Assembly (NCBI GenBank): GCA_022841345.1
Contig: JALHRR010000014.1
Span: 1-64,000, forward strand
Length of the DNA stretch: 64,000 bases
Reading direction: 5' to 3'
From: Saprospiraceae bacterium
GTDB taxonomy: Bacteria; Bacteroidota; Bacteroidia; Chitinophagales; Saprospiraceae
Under the pieces are notes generated by a model. That model worked only from the letters and a program-made list of their open reading frames with translations, was not told the DNA's origin and searched no databases. How positions within the stretch are numbered: the stretch's first letter is position 1; each line of letters starts with the position of its first letter. Position numbers and translations under genes: made by a program. Shown here piece by piece: positions 7,117 through 14,440 of this stretch.

Positions 7117-7605
7117 TTAATTACAGAAGCTGTGCATGCGCTTATTGCGCCGGTTCAATCCTCTCCATATCCATGGAGGTACATTGTAAGAGCATTCCCA
7201 AAGTCCACCAGCATCACTTCGGGCGATGTCCTGCACTTCTGCTAGCGAATGGTCTTTTGAGAATTTATGATAATGCCAGGCCCATCCATTGGCTATCAGC
7301 AAGCTGTCCAGAGGAATTTCATTCCAATGAATTTGACCGAGATGTCGGCCATAGAAATCTTTTTTCTGGAAGTGGACAGTGACCAGAGATCCCTGCAGCA
7401 TTTGACTCAAAGTATCCGTCACACGCTGACCATAGAACTGGTCTTTTTCCGGAGCATCGACATTCATGAGCCGAAGAATCGACTTTTGACTGTCACATAG
7501 CAGTTCGTAGGTATCGCCATCAATGACTCTGGTGATTCTACAAGTATCCTGAGCGCTCACCAGGAGCACCATGAAAAGTAAGGAAATCAAAAACACATTT
7601 CGCAT
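7117..7605 (-). CDS. Exported thermonuclease-like (SNase) protein
   Basis: A 162-residue protein with a signal peptide (MRNVFLISLLFMVLLVSAQ) and a staphylococcal nuclease domain (about 22-150). Visible family features: TRVIDGDTYEL with the metal-binding Asp, LRLMNVDAPEKDQFYGQ with the first Arg and catalytic Glu, and FYGRHLGQI with the second Arg. It should cleave DNA or RNA with Ca2+ in the periplasm or outside the cell. First gene of a five-gene minus-strand operon, 31 bp before the next gene. Divergent from the iteron-preceded gene at 7856. Confidence 0.85.
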   Translation of the reverse strand: MRNVFLISLLFMVLLVSAQDTCRITRVIDGDTYELLCDSQKSILRLMNVDAPEKDQFYGQRVTDTLSQMLQGSLVTVHFQKKDFYGRHLGQIHWNEIPLDSLLIANGWAWHYHKFSKDHSLAEVQDIARSDAGGLWECSYNVPPWIWRGLNRRNKRMHSFCN

Positions 7606-7810
7606 AGCAAATTACTTTGCAACGAATCTACATGTGTATGTACCTATTAATCAAATACCTATGTCGGCATAGTTCAATTCATATCACTTTATGCCAAATG
7701 ATATTATTTTGGAACTTTTGCCGGAATTGTACTATTATGGCACTTGAATTACTAATAATGGAAAAAGGAAAATGTGTTTCAAAAAGCGAACTTTTAAAGA
7801 ATGGATCCTC

Positions 7811-7854
7811 TATAGATAAAGTATGGATAAAGCATAGATAAAGCATAGATAGTG
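7811..7854 (+). repeat. Four 11-bp tandem iterons
   Basis: Four contiguous 11-mers: TATAGATAAAG, TATGGATAAAG, CATAGATAAAG and CATAGATAGTG, followed by TATG whose ATG is the start codon at 7856. The 11-bp period would place each unit on one helical face, so this looks like an operator array for a protein binding repeatedly. A related CTATG-TCGG-CATAG palindrome lies upstream at about 7662-7675. Confidence 0.65.
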
Positions 7855-7855
7855 T

Positions 7856-8068
7856 ATGAAAACTACTCCAAAACCACCCCGACGAATTTGCATTTACCCC
7901 AAAGACATCCAGCTGATCACCGGCCGCTCCGAACGCTACAGCCGGAAGCTCATTAAAGACATCCGATCTCACCTCGGTAAAAAGGATCACCAATTCATTT
8001 CCATCCAGGAGTTTTGCGATTTTGTTGGGCTGGAAAGGGGAGAGGTGGAGGAGGTGTTGGTTGACTAA
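7856..8068 (+). CDS. Small DNA-binding-like protein of the accessory island
   Basis: A 70-residue basic protein: PPRRICIYPKDIQLITGRSERYSRKLIKDIRSHLGKKDHQFISIQEFCDFVGLERGEV. The segment DIQLITGRSERYSRKLIKDI has the spacing of a helix-turn-helix. I recognise the YPKDI..ITGRS...HQFI...EFC..... pattern as a recurring uncharacterised Bacteroidota family, often close to accessory genes. The 11-bp iterons that run into its start codon suggest autoregulation and control of the divergent operon. DNA binding is inferred. Confidence 0.65.
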   Translation: MKTTPKPPRRICIYPKDIQLITGRSERYSRKLIKDIRSHLGKKDHQFISIQEFCDFVGLERGEVEEVLVD

Positions 8069-8384
8069 AAAGTAAGAGTATATCTGAATTTAAAAAGCAG
8101 TTTGGTTCACTATAGATGGCTGACCTTTCCTACCATATTAGTTGAGTGGCCTTTCGGAACTATCCAGATATATTTCAGATAAGAATGAGAAAAGCAAAAA
8201 TCTTTTTTACTTACAATGCTGACTTGCTATGATTTTTCTTAAACTATATAATTTGTAGAGACAGAATGTTACAACTATTACCCTTAATTCTGTAACACAA
8301 TTATTAAATAATGACGGTACATTTACTGAACCATCTGATCTTAAATTACCCCCTGTATTTAATGCTGCTCAAAATCAAAGTTAC
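8069..8384. other. Intergenic region upstream of the glycolytic pair
   Basis: Holds a perfect inverted repeat TGTTACA (8267-8273) / TGTAACA (8291-8297), a plausible operator about 90-120 bp upstream of the GAPDH start. TATAATTTG at about 8247-8255 resembles a -7 element with altered spacing. No gene seen. Confidence 0.4.
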
Positions 8385-9401
8385 ATGAAAAAGAAAATAG
8401 CACTTATTGGTTATGGGGTGATTGGTAAAAGAGTAGCTAATGCAATCTCCCGGCAAGATGATATGGAATTAACCGGTGTATGCGACATGATTAGCGACTG
8501 GCGCATAAAGTCAGCGATATTGAAGAGCTATCCTATTTATGCAGCTACCAAAGAAGCAGCAGGAATAATGCAAAATGCAGGTATTCCCTTAGTAGGTAAT
8601 ATGGCTAACCTATTGGATGCCGTCGATCTAGTTGTAGATTGTACGCCAAAGAAGATAGCTGCACAAAATGTGGAAATTTACAAGCAGCGTGGTCTAAAAT
8701 TTATTTTGCAAGGTGGTGAAAAACATGAAACCACCGGTCACTCTTTTTGTGCAGAAAATAACTATTCATCTGCCCTGAACAGGGCTAGTACCCGAGTAGT
8801 TTCTTGCAACACTACCTCTATATTGCGAACACTCACAACTCTTAAAAAGGCTGGTCTATTGCTTAGTGCCCGTGGAACTTTGCTTCGAAGGGCGACAGAT
8901 CCATGGGAAAGCCATTTAGGTGGTATAATGAACACACTGGTTCCAGAAAAAGATATCCCCAGCCATCAGGGGCCTGATGCGCAGAGCGTAGACCCAGAAC
9001 TTGATGTTGTAACTATGGCTGTAAAAGTACCCCAAACGCTTAGCCATCTGCATTATTGGAATGTACGCCTTTCCCGCAGAGCAGCCAGGGAAGAAGTCCT
9101 AAATGCCTTCTCGACATCCACGAGAATTAGTTTTATTAACTATTCAGATGGATTGGTTTCTAATAACACCATAAAAGAAAAATATCTGGACATGGGACGT
9201 CCCTGGGGTGATATGTACGAAGTAGCTCTTTGGCAAGACATGCTAAAAGTGATAGGTGATGAGCTTTATTACGCATATGTAGTAGATAATCAGGCCATTG
9301 TTATTCCCGAAACAATAGATGCTATTAGGTCATTAACAGGAATGGAGGAAAGTGCAGAGAAATCCATACTCAAAACTAATCAAAGCTTAGGGATCCATTA
9401 A
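8385..9401 (+). CDS. gap: Archaeal-type (type II) glyceraldehyde-3-phosphate dehydrogenase
   Basis: A 338-residue protein matching the archaeal phosphorylating GAPDH family rather than the common bacterial GapA. Markers: Rossmann start IALIGYGVIGKRVANAIS, D81LVVDCTPKK, the catalytic cysteine in VVSCNTT (Cys141), and the SHLHYW segment whose His221 corresponds to the catalytic His of archaeal enzymes. Family length is about 335-340. The family usually has SHHGPD; here it is SHQGPD (195 is Gln). The reaction is reversible oxidation of glyceraldehyde 3-phosphate to 1,3-bisphosphoglycerate in the cytoplasm. It is followed after 9 bp by a class I aldolase, so the pair forms a small glycolytic/gluconeogenic operon. 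Confidence 0.9.
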   Translation: MKKKIALIGYGVIGKRVANAISRQDDMELTGVCDMISDWRIKSAILKSYPIYAATKEAAGIMQNAGIPLVGNMANLLDAVDLVVDCTPKKIAAQNVEIYKQRGLKFILQGGEKHETTGHSFCAENNYSSALNRASTRVVSCNTTSILRTLTTLKKAGLLLSARGTLLRRATDPWESHLGGIMNTLVPEKDIPSHQGPDAQSVDPELDVVTMAVKVPQTLSHLHYWNVRLSRRAAREEVLNAFSTSTRISFINYSDGLVSNNTIKEKYLDMGRPWGDMYEVALWQDMLKVIGDELYYAYVVDNQAIVIPETIDAIRSLTGMEESAEKSILKTNQSLGIH

Positions 9402-9410
9402 AGAATAAGT

Positions 9411-10472
9411 ATGAAAACGTATGAAGATATTGTAGAACATTTAGGGGATAAAGCATCCTATTTTCTAGACCATATTAGTGAAAAAATTTCCAAACATGAA
9501 TTGCATTTGCCCGATAAAAATAGTGTGGAGAATGTTTTCATGAACAGTGACAGGAATACAAGAGTACTTAGAAGCCTAACTCAACTGTACAATCATGGAA
9601 ATCTTGCTGAAACGGGTTATCTCAATATTCTTCCGGTTGACCAGGGAATTGAACATACTGCCTCTTTTTCTTTCTACAAGAACCAAAATTACTTTAATCC
9701 TGAGCACATCATATTATTGGCACTAGAAGCGGGATGCAGTGGAGTCGCCTCAAGCTTCGGCGGCTTGGGATTGTATGCAAGAAAGTATGCTCACAAAATT
9801 CCGTTTATAGTAAAAATAAACCATAACCAACTATTATCCTATCCCAATACCTATGACCAAACTTTATTTGGAACGGTCAGGGAAGCTTGGAATCTGGGCG
9901 CGGTTGCAATCGGTGCGACGATCTATTTCGGCTCCGCGGAAAGCAATCGTCAGATTAGGGAAATTGCAGAAGCATTTGAGGAAGCACATAGTCTCGGTAT
10001 GGCAACTATTTTATGGTGCTACACCCGTAATGATGCCTTTACATCGAATAAAGATGACTATCATTCATCGGCTGATTTGACTTCACAAGCAAATCATCTC
10101 GGTGTTACCATACAATCGGATATTATCAAACAAAAATTGCCGGAAAATAACTTTGGGTTCAAAAATATTGGGTTCGGAAAGTTTAACGATGACATGTATG
10201 AATCTTTGACTACAGATCACCCAATAGATCTCTGCAGGTTACAGGTGGCTAATTGTTATATGGGCAGGATAGGATTGATCAATTCCGGGGGTGGCTCCAA
10301 TGGTGAATCAGATTTGGTGGATGCAGTAACAACGGCCATAATCAATAAAAGGGCTGGAGGCTCGGGGCTAATCCTGGGGAGAAAAGCATTTCAGCGACCT
10401 TTTAACGATGGTGTAAAATTGTTAAATGCCGTGCAGAGTGTTTATCTGGAAAAGAAAATTACGATCGCTTAG
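9411..10472 (+). CDS. fbaB: Class I fructose-bisphosphate aldolase (DhnA/FbaB type)
   Basis: A 353-residue enzyme very close in sequence to E. coli FbaB. Shared blocks include [62 protein letters not shown] and the phosphate-binding end [15 protein letters not shown]. It cleaves fructose 1,6-bisphosphate to the two triose phosphates through a Schiff base, independently of metal. FbaB-type aldolases are often used in gluconeogenesis. Co-transcribed with the archaeal-type GAPDH, giving two consecutive steps that together interconvert fructose bisphosphate and 1,3-bisphosphoglycerate. Start chosen at ATG 9411, 9 bp after the GAPDH stop. Confidence 0.93.
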   Translation: MKTYEDIVEHLGDKASYFLDHISEKISKHELHLPDKNSVENVFMNSDRNTRVLRSLTQLYNHGNLAETGYLNILPVDQGIEHTASFSFYKNQNYFNPEHIILLALEAGCSGVASSFGGLGLYARKYAHKIPFIVKINHNQLLSYPNTYDQTLFGTVREAWNLGAVAIGATIYFGSAESNRQIREIAEAFEEAHSLGMATILWCYTRNDAFTSNKDDYHSSADLTSQANHLGVTIQSDIIKQKLPENNFGFKNIGFGKFNDDMYESLTTDHPIDLCRLQVANCYMGRIGLINSGGGSNGESDLVDAVTTAIINKRAGGSGLILGRKAFQRPFNDGVKLLNAVQSVYLEKKITIA

Positions 10473-10841
10473 CGAAAATCAAGAACTGTTGAATGAGAAT
10501 TGAGCTGGTATGCATTAACTATGGATATAGTCGTAATATCAGAATAATCATTCAGATATTAGATAATGGCACGAAGCTAATGATCTACCCCGATTTGGCT
10601 TAGTCAGAATTATCTTATTAATACTTCAGTGAAAACAACAAAGATGAATACGTATTTCACTCCTGAATGCATAGGGCTCGAATTGTGTCTTCTTAAAATC
10701 ATAGAGTACCACATCCCCTGATTGCGGTTTGAAAAAAATGGCAGTTCCATATTTCTTTTGACATCTTTTTTCATAAAACTTGAAGAGAACTTTTTCGTAT
10801 TATCACATTTAAAATTAAATTACATTCAAAAATAACTTAGT
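10473..10841. other. Intergenic region between glycolytic pair and metal island
   Basis: The first 150 bp look non-coding. A minus-strand stop-free frame at 10626-10790 looks like a gene remnant and is listed separately. The AT-rich end (10790-10841) probably contains the promoter of the HMBD lipoprotein, but I see no clean -7 box. Confidence 0.4.
10626..10790 (-). pseudogene. Possible gene remnant
   Basis: A minus-strand frame without stops for about 52 codons, ending at TGA (10626-10628), gives protein-like text such as TAIFFKPQSGDVVLYDFKK and FEPYAFRSEIRI. It lacks an ATG and no family is recognised. It may be the C-terminal end of a deleted gene at the boundary of the metal island. Confidence 0.25.
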
Positions 10842-11099
10842 ATGAAAACCAAAATCTTAACTGCAGCAATATTACTATCATCAGTAATGTTCTTCGCTTC
10901 TTGTGGCAACAATACATCAGAAAGCAATAAAGCAACCCACACAAATGAACAAGCTACCTATGTTAAATATCATTGCCCCATGAGATGCGAAGGTGACAAA
11001 ATGTACGACAAACCCGGTCAATGCCCTGTATGCAATATGAATCTTGAAAAAATGGATTCCAGCACACACCAGCATCAGGGACATGACCAAAATCAATAG
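10842..11099 (+). CDS. Heavy-metal-binding-domain (HMBD) lipoprotein
   Basis: An 85-residue lipoprotein: signal peptide with lipobox FFASC (Cys about 21), then one heavy-metal-binding domain YHCPMRCEGDKMYDKPGQCPVCNMNLEKM (about 48-76), and a His-rich tail HQHQGHDQNQ. HMBD domains carry CPM...CPVCxM metal ligands and occur in copper and silver efflux systems. Located in the periplasm, anchored to a membrane, where it probably captures Cu(I)/Ag(I) for the RND pump encoded 142 bp downstream. First gene of the metal island. Confidence 0.85.
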   Translation: MKTKILTAAILLSSVMFFASCGNNTSESNKATHTNEQATYVKYHCPMRCEGDKMYDKPGQCPVCNMNLEKMDSSTHQHQGHDQNQ

Positions 11100-11241
11100 A
11101 TTCTATGATAAATATCAGGCTATGGAAAATTAATTTTTGAGTTATTTGCTGATTAATTCATATAAGCAATGAGTTGATTTGATCTATTAATTTTCATAGT
11201 TTGCTGTTGCACTTGATATAATTTCTGATAACGCAATATTC

Positions 11242-12516
11242 ATGATTGAAAAGATTATCACTTGGTCTACCCACAACCGCTTCTTTGTTTGGATTGGTAT
11301 TATGTTGATTGTAGTAGGAGGTGTATGGTCAGTAATGACTACTCCTGTTGATGCCATTCCTGACCTTTCTGAAAATCAAGTGATTGTATATACCGAATGG
11401 ATGGGGCGTAATCCTCAGATCATTGAAGACCAGATTACCTATCCTTTGGTTTCCAACTTGCAAGGTATACCGAATGTTAAAGCTATTCGTGCCTCTTCAA
11501 TGTTTGGTATGAGCTTCATCTTTGTCATTTTTAATGACGATGCGGAGATCTACTGGGCAAGAACACGTGTATTGGAGCGATTGAACTTCGCCCAGAAAGC
11601 AATGCCTCAAGGTATAACTCCTACTCTTGGTCCCGATGGAACAGGGGTAGGACACGTGTTTTGGTATACACTGCAGGGCGATGGATACGATCTGGGAGAA
11701 CTTCGGGCTGTTCAGGACTGGTATGTAAAATTTGCTTTACAAAATGTAGAAGGCGTGAGCGAAGTGGCCTCATTTGGTGGTTTTCAGAAGCAATATCAGG
11801 TAAGTATCAATCCCAATAAATTGATTTACTATAACATTTCGGCAATGGAAGTAGCGAATGCTATAAGGGCAAACAACCGTGATGTGGGTGGGAGTATTTA
11901 TGAAATGAACCGCATGGGCTACATGATACGTGGTTTAGGATATATTAAAGACATTCAGGATATTGAGGAAATCGCTGTTGGGTCAAACAAATCTATTCCC
12001 ATTAAGCTGGAAGATGTGGCTGATGTACAAATGAGCAGCGACATTCGTTTAGGAATTGTGGAAGAAAATGGCGAAGGTGAAGTGGTTGGCGGCGTGGTAG
12101 TTGCCCGATACGGTGAGAATGCCAAGGAAGTAATTGACCGTGTGAAAGAAAGATTGGGTGATGTAGAAAAAGGTCTACCCCCCGGAGTAAAAATCAAAAT
12201 TGCTTATGACCGCAGCAATCTGATCGAAGCGGCAGTTGCAACACTCAAAGAAGCTTTGATTGAAGAAATAATTGTTGTTGCACTTGTTGTTTTTGTATTT
12301 CTCTTTCATATCCGTAGTGCAATTGTTGCAACTGTTACGATTCCATTATCTGTATTGATAGGCTTTATGTTGGTAAAATTGTTTGGCATTTCACTCAACA
12401 TTATGTCCTTAGGGGGTATTGCCCTGGCCATTGGTGATTTGGTAGATGCCGGAATTGTTATGACTGAAAACGCTTATAAAGGCTTGGTGAAGGCAGTTTC
12501 AAAACCAGTAGAATAA
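11242..12516 (+). CDS. cusA: CusA/CzcA-family RND pump, N-terminal half (split gene)
   Basis: 424 residues covering the first transmembrane helix, the first porter subdomains and TM2-TM4 of a heavy-metal RND transporter. Conserved text: TTPVDAIPDLSENQVIVYTEW, the periplasmic MFGMSFIFVIF, and the TM4 proton-relay segment GGIALAIGDLVDAGIVMTENAYK. The reading frame stops at TAA (12514-12516) in the cytoplasmic loop after TM4. The rest of the pump is encoded by the next ORF, whose ATG overlaps this stop (TAATG). A full-length relative is about 1040-1060 residues in one chain. Either a recent frameshift or a translationally coupled two-chain pump. Confidence 0.88.
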   Translation: MIEKIITWSTHNRFFVWIGIMLIVVGGVWSVMTTPVDAIPDLSENQVIVYTEWMGRNPQIIEDQITYPLVSNLQGIPNVKAIRASSMFGMSFIFVIFNDDAEIYWARTRVLERLNFAQKAMPQGITPTLGPDGTGVGHVFWYTLQGDGYDLGELRAVQDWYVKFALQNVEGVSEVASFGGFQKQYQVSINPNKLIYYNISAMEVANAIRANNRDVGGSIYEMNRMGYMIRGLGYIKDIQDIEEIAVGSNKSIPIKLEDVADVQMSSDIRLGIVEENGEGEVVGGVVVARYGENAKEVIDRVKERLGDVEKGLPPGVKIKIAYDRSNLIEAAVATLKEALIEEIIVVALVVFVFLFHIRSAIVATVTIPLSVLIGFMLVKLFGISLNIMSLGGIALAIGDLVDAGIVMTENAYKGLVKAVSKPVE

Positions 12517-14435
12517 TGGAAAAAGAACGTATAGGACATACAAGAGAGCTAAGCGAGGCCGAACGCATTAAAATCATTGAACGCTCTTCACGTACCGTTG
12601 GAAGAGCCGTTTTCTTTTCCATTTTGGTAACGCTCATTTCATTCGCACCCATCCTGTTTCTTGAAGGGCAGGAAAAGAAATTATTTTCGCCATTAGTGTT
12701 TACAAAAACATTTGTGATGATAGGCTCTGCCATTATTGCATTATTTGTGGTGCCTATGCTGCTGCGTTCCATCATGAAGGGTAAACTCATTCCTGAAAGC
12801 AGAAATCCTGTAGCCAATTTCTTTATTAAAATTTACAGCCCGGTTTTACGCCTTTGTCAGCGCTGGAAAAAAACAGTCATTGCTATCTGTATTCTAATCG
12901 TCTTAGGCAGTATTCCATTTGTGCTTAGTTTAGGATCTGAGTTTATGCCGCCTTTAGACGAAGGGTCTTTACTATTCATGCCGGTTACATTACCCGATGT
13001 ATCCAACAATGAAGCGAAACGCATTTTGCAGGTACAAGACAAACTCATTATGTCTATAGCTGAAGTGGAGAATGTCTTAGGTAAAGCGGGAAGGGCTTAC
13101 ACTGCTACAGATAATGCACCTATGAGCATGATTGAAAGTATTATTTTGCTGAAACCAAAGTCAGAATGGAGGGAAGGAATGACCACAGAAAAACTGATAA
13201 CCGAATTGAACAATAAAGTGCAGATACCTGGTGTTACCAGCGGTTGGACCCAACCTATCATCAACCGTATTAATATGCTTTCCACGGGGGTTCGAACAGA
13301 TATTGGGATTAAAATTTATGGACAAGAGTTAGACACAATTTACAATATTGCCCGCCAAATTGAAAAATCCCTGCAAGGTATTGATGGACTTGCAGATTTA
13401 TATGTAGAGCAGCTTACAGGAGGAAAATATCTCGATATCAAAATTAAGAGGGATGAAATAGCAAGATACAATCTTACTGTTGAAGAAGTTAATATGATGA
13501 TTGAAATGGCATTGGGAGGAATGCCTTTAACTCAAACAGTGGAAGGTCGGCAGCGATTTAGTGTAGCCATGCGACTGGCACCGGATTTCAGAAAAGACAT
13601 TTCAGAGATAAAACGAACCCCCATTCAGACTGCCAAATATGGCGTAGTTCCTCTTTCGGCAGTGTCAGATATTGAGATCTCAGAAGGTCCTCCTATGATA
13701 AATTCTGAAAATGCAATGCTGCGGGGTACGGTTTTATTTAATATTCGGGGCAGAGACATGGGAAGCGTAGTGAATGATGCCAAGGAAAAAATTGATGCTG
13801 ATTTCAAAAACTTGCCCAATGGTTATTTTATCAACTGGAGCGGACAGTTTGAAAATAAAGTCAGGGCAGAAAATCGATTGAAAATCATTATTCCAATTAC
13901 CCTTCTCATCATTGCCTTCGTGCTTTACTTTACTTTTCATTCGTTCAAAGAAATGGCGATTGTTCTTTCCGGTATTCCCATAGCTTTAATTGGGGGAGTA
14001 TATTCCATGTATTTTTTTGACGTAAATTTTTCAGTAGCAGTAGCAGTCGGCTTTATCGCTTTGTTTGGAATAGCAGTAGAAACTGGTGTTTTGATGCTTG
14101 TCTATCTAAATGAAGCCATCAGCGAGTCAGTGGAGAAAAACGGTAGCCCTGAAATCTCAAAAGAAGAAGTACAAAAAGCTGTTTTTTCAGGAGCTGTCAT
14201 GCGAGTCCGTCCTAAACTTATGACCGTTATGGCAGACATTTTTGGACTAATGCCCATCCTCCTGGCAACAGGTGTAGGAAGCGATGTTATGAAGCCTATC
14301 ACTATTCCTTTTGTTTTCGGAATGATTACTTCTACACTTTTTGTCTTAATCGCATTGCCTGTGATATATCAGATGGTGAAAGAATATGAGTTGCGAAAAC
14401 ACGGTAAAGTTGAATACCTGGAAATAAAAGATTGA
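12516..14435 (+). CDS. cusA: CusA/CzcA-family RND pump, C-terminal half (split gene)
   Basis: 639 residues continuing the pump: RTVGRAVFFSILVTLISFAPILFLEGQEKKLF (TM5), the second porter region with EFMPPLDEGSLLFMP, WTQPIINRINMLSTGVRTDIGIKIYG, and TM8-TM12 including GFIALFGIAVETGVLMLVYLNEA and RVRPKLMTV. Together with the first ORF it makes a complete CusA of about 1063 residues with no obvious missing segment. The junction falls in a cytoplasmic loop, so a two-chain pump could assemble. Its own start (ATG 12516) is placed by the overlap with the upstream stop. The signature resembles the Cu/Ag branch. Confidence 0.88.
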   Translation: MEKERIGHTRELSEAERIKIIERSSRTVGRAVFFSILVTLISFAPILFLEGQEKKLFSPLVFTKTFVMIGSAIIALFVVPMLLRSIMKGKLIPESRNPVANFFIKIYSPVLRLCQRWKKTVIAICILIVLGSIPFVLSLGSEFMPPLDEGSLLFMPVTLPDVSNNEAKRILQVQDKLIMSIAEVENVLGKAGRAYTATDNAPMSMIESIILLKPKSEWREGMTTEKLITELNNKVQIPGVTSGWTQPIINRINMLSTGVRTDIGIKIYGQELDTIYNIARQIEKSLQGIDGLADLYVEQLTGGKYLDIKIKRDEIARYNLTVEEVNMMIEMALGGMPLTQTVEGRQRFSVAMRLAPDFRKDISEIKRTPIQTAKYGVVPLSAVSDIEISEGPPMINSENAMLRGTVLFNIRGRDMGSVVNDAKEKIDADFKNLPNGYFINWSGQFENKVRAENRLKIIIPITLLIIAFVLYFTFHSFKEMAIVLSGIPIALIGGVYSMYFFDVNFSVAVAVGFIALFGIAVETGVLMLVYLNEAISESVEKNGSPEISKEEVQKAVFSGAVMRVRPKLMTVMADIFGLMPILLATGVGSDVMKPITIPFVFGMITSTLFVLIALPVIYQMVKEYELRKHGKVEYLEIKD

Positions 14436-14440
14436 TAGTT

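Noticed and set aside
7617-7841. 74-codon plus-strand frame over the iterons
   Set aside because: It occupies the divergent control region and the iterons, with an unusual Cys/Met/Ile-rich composition.
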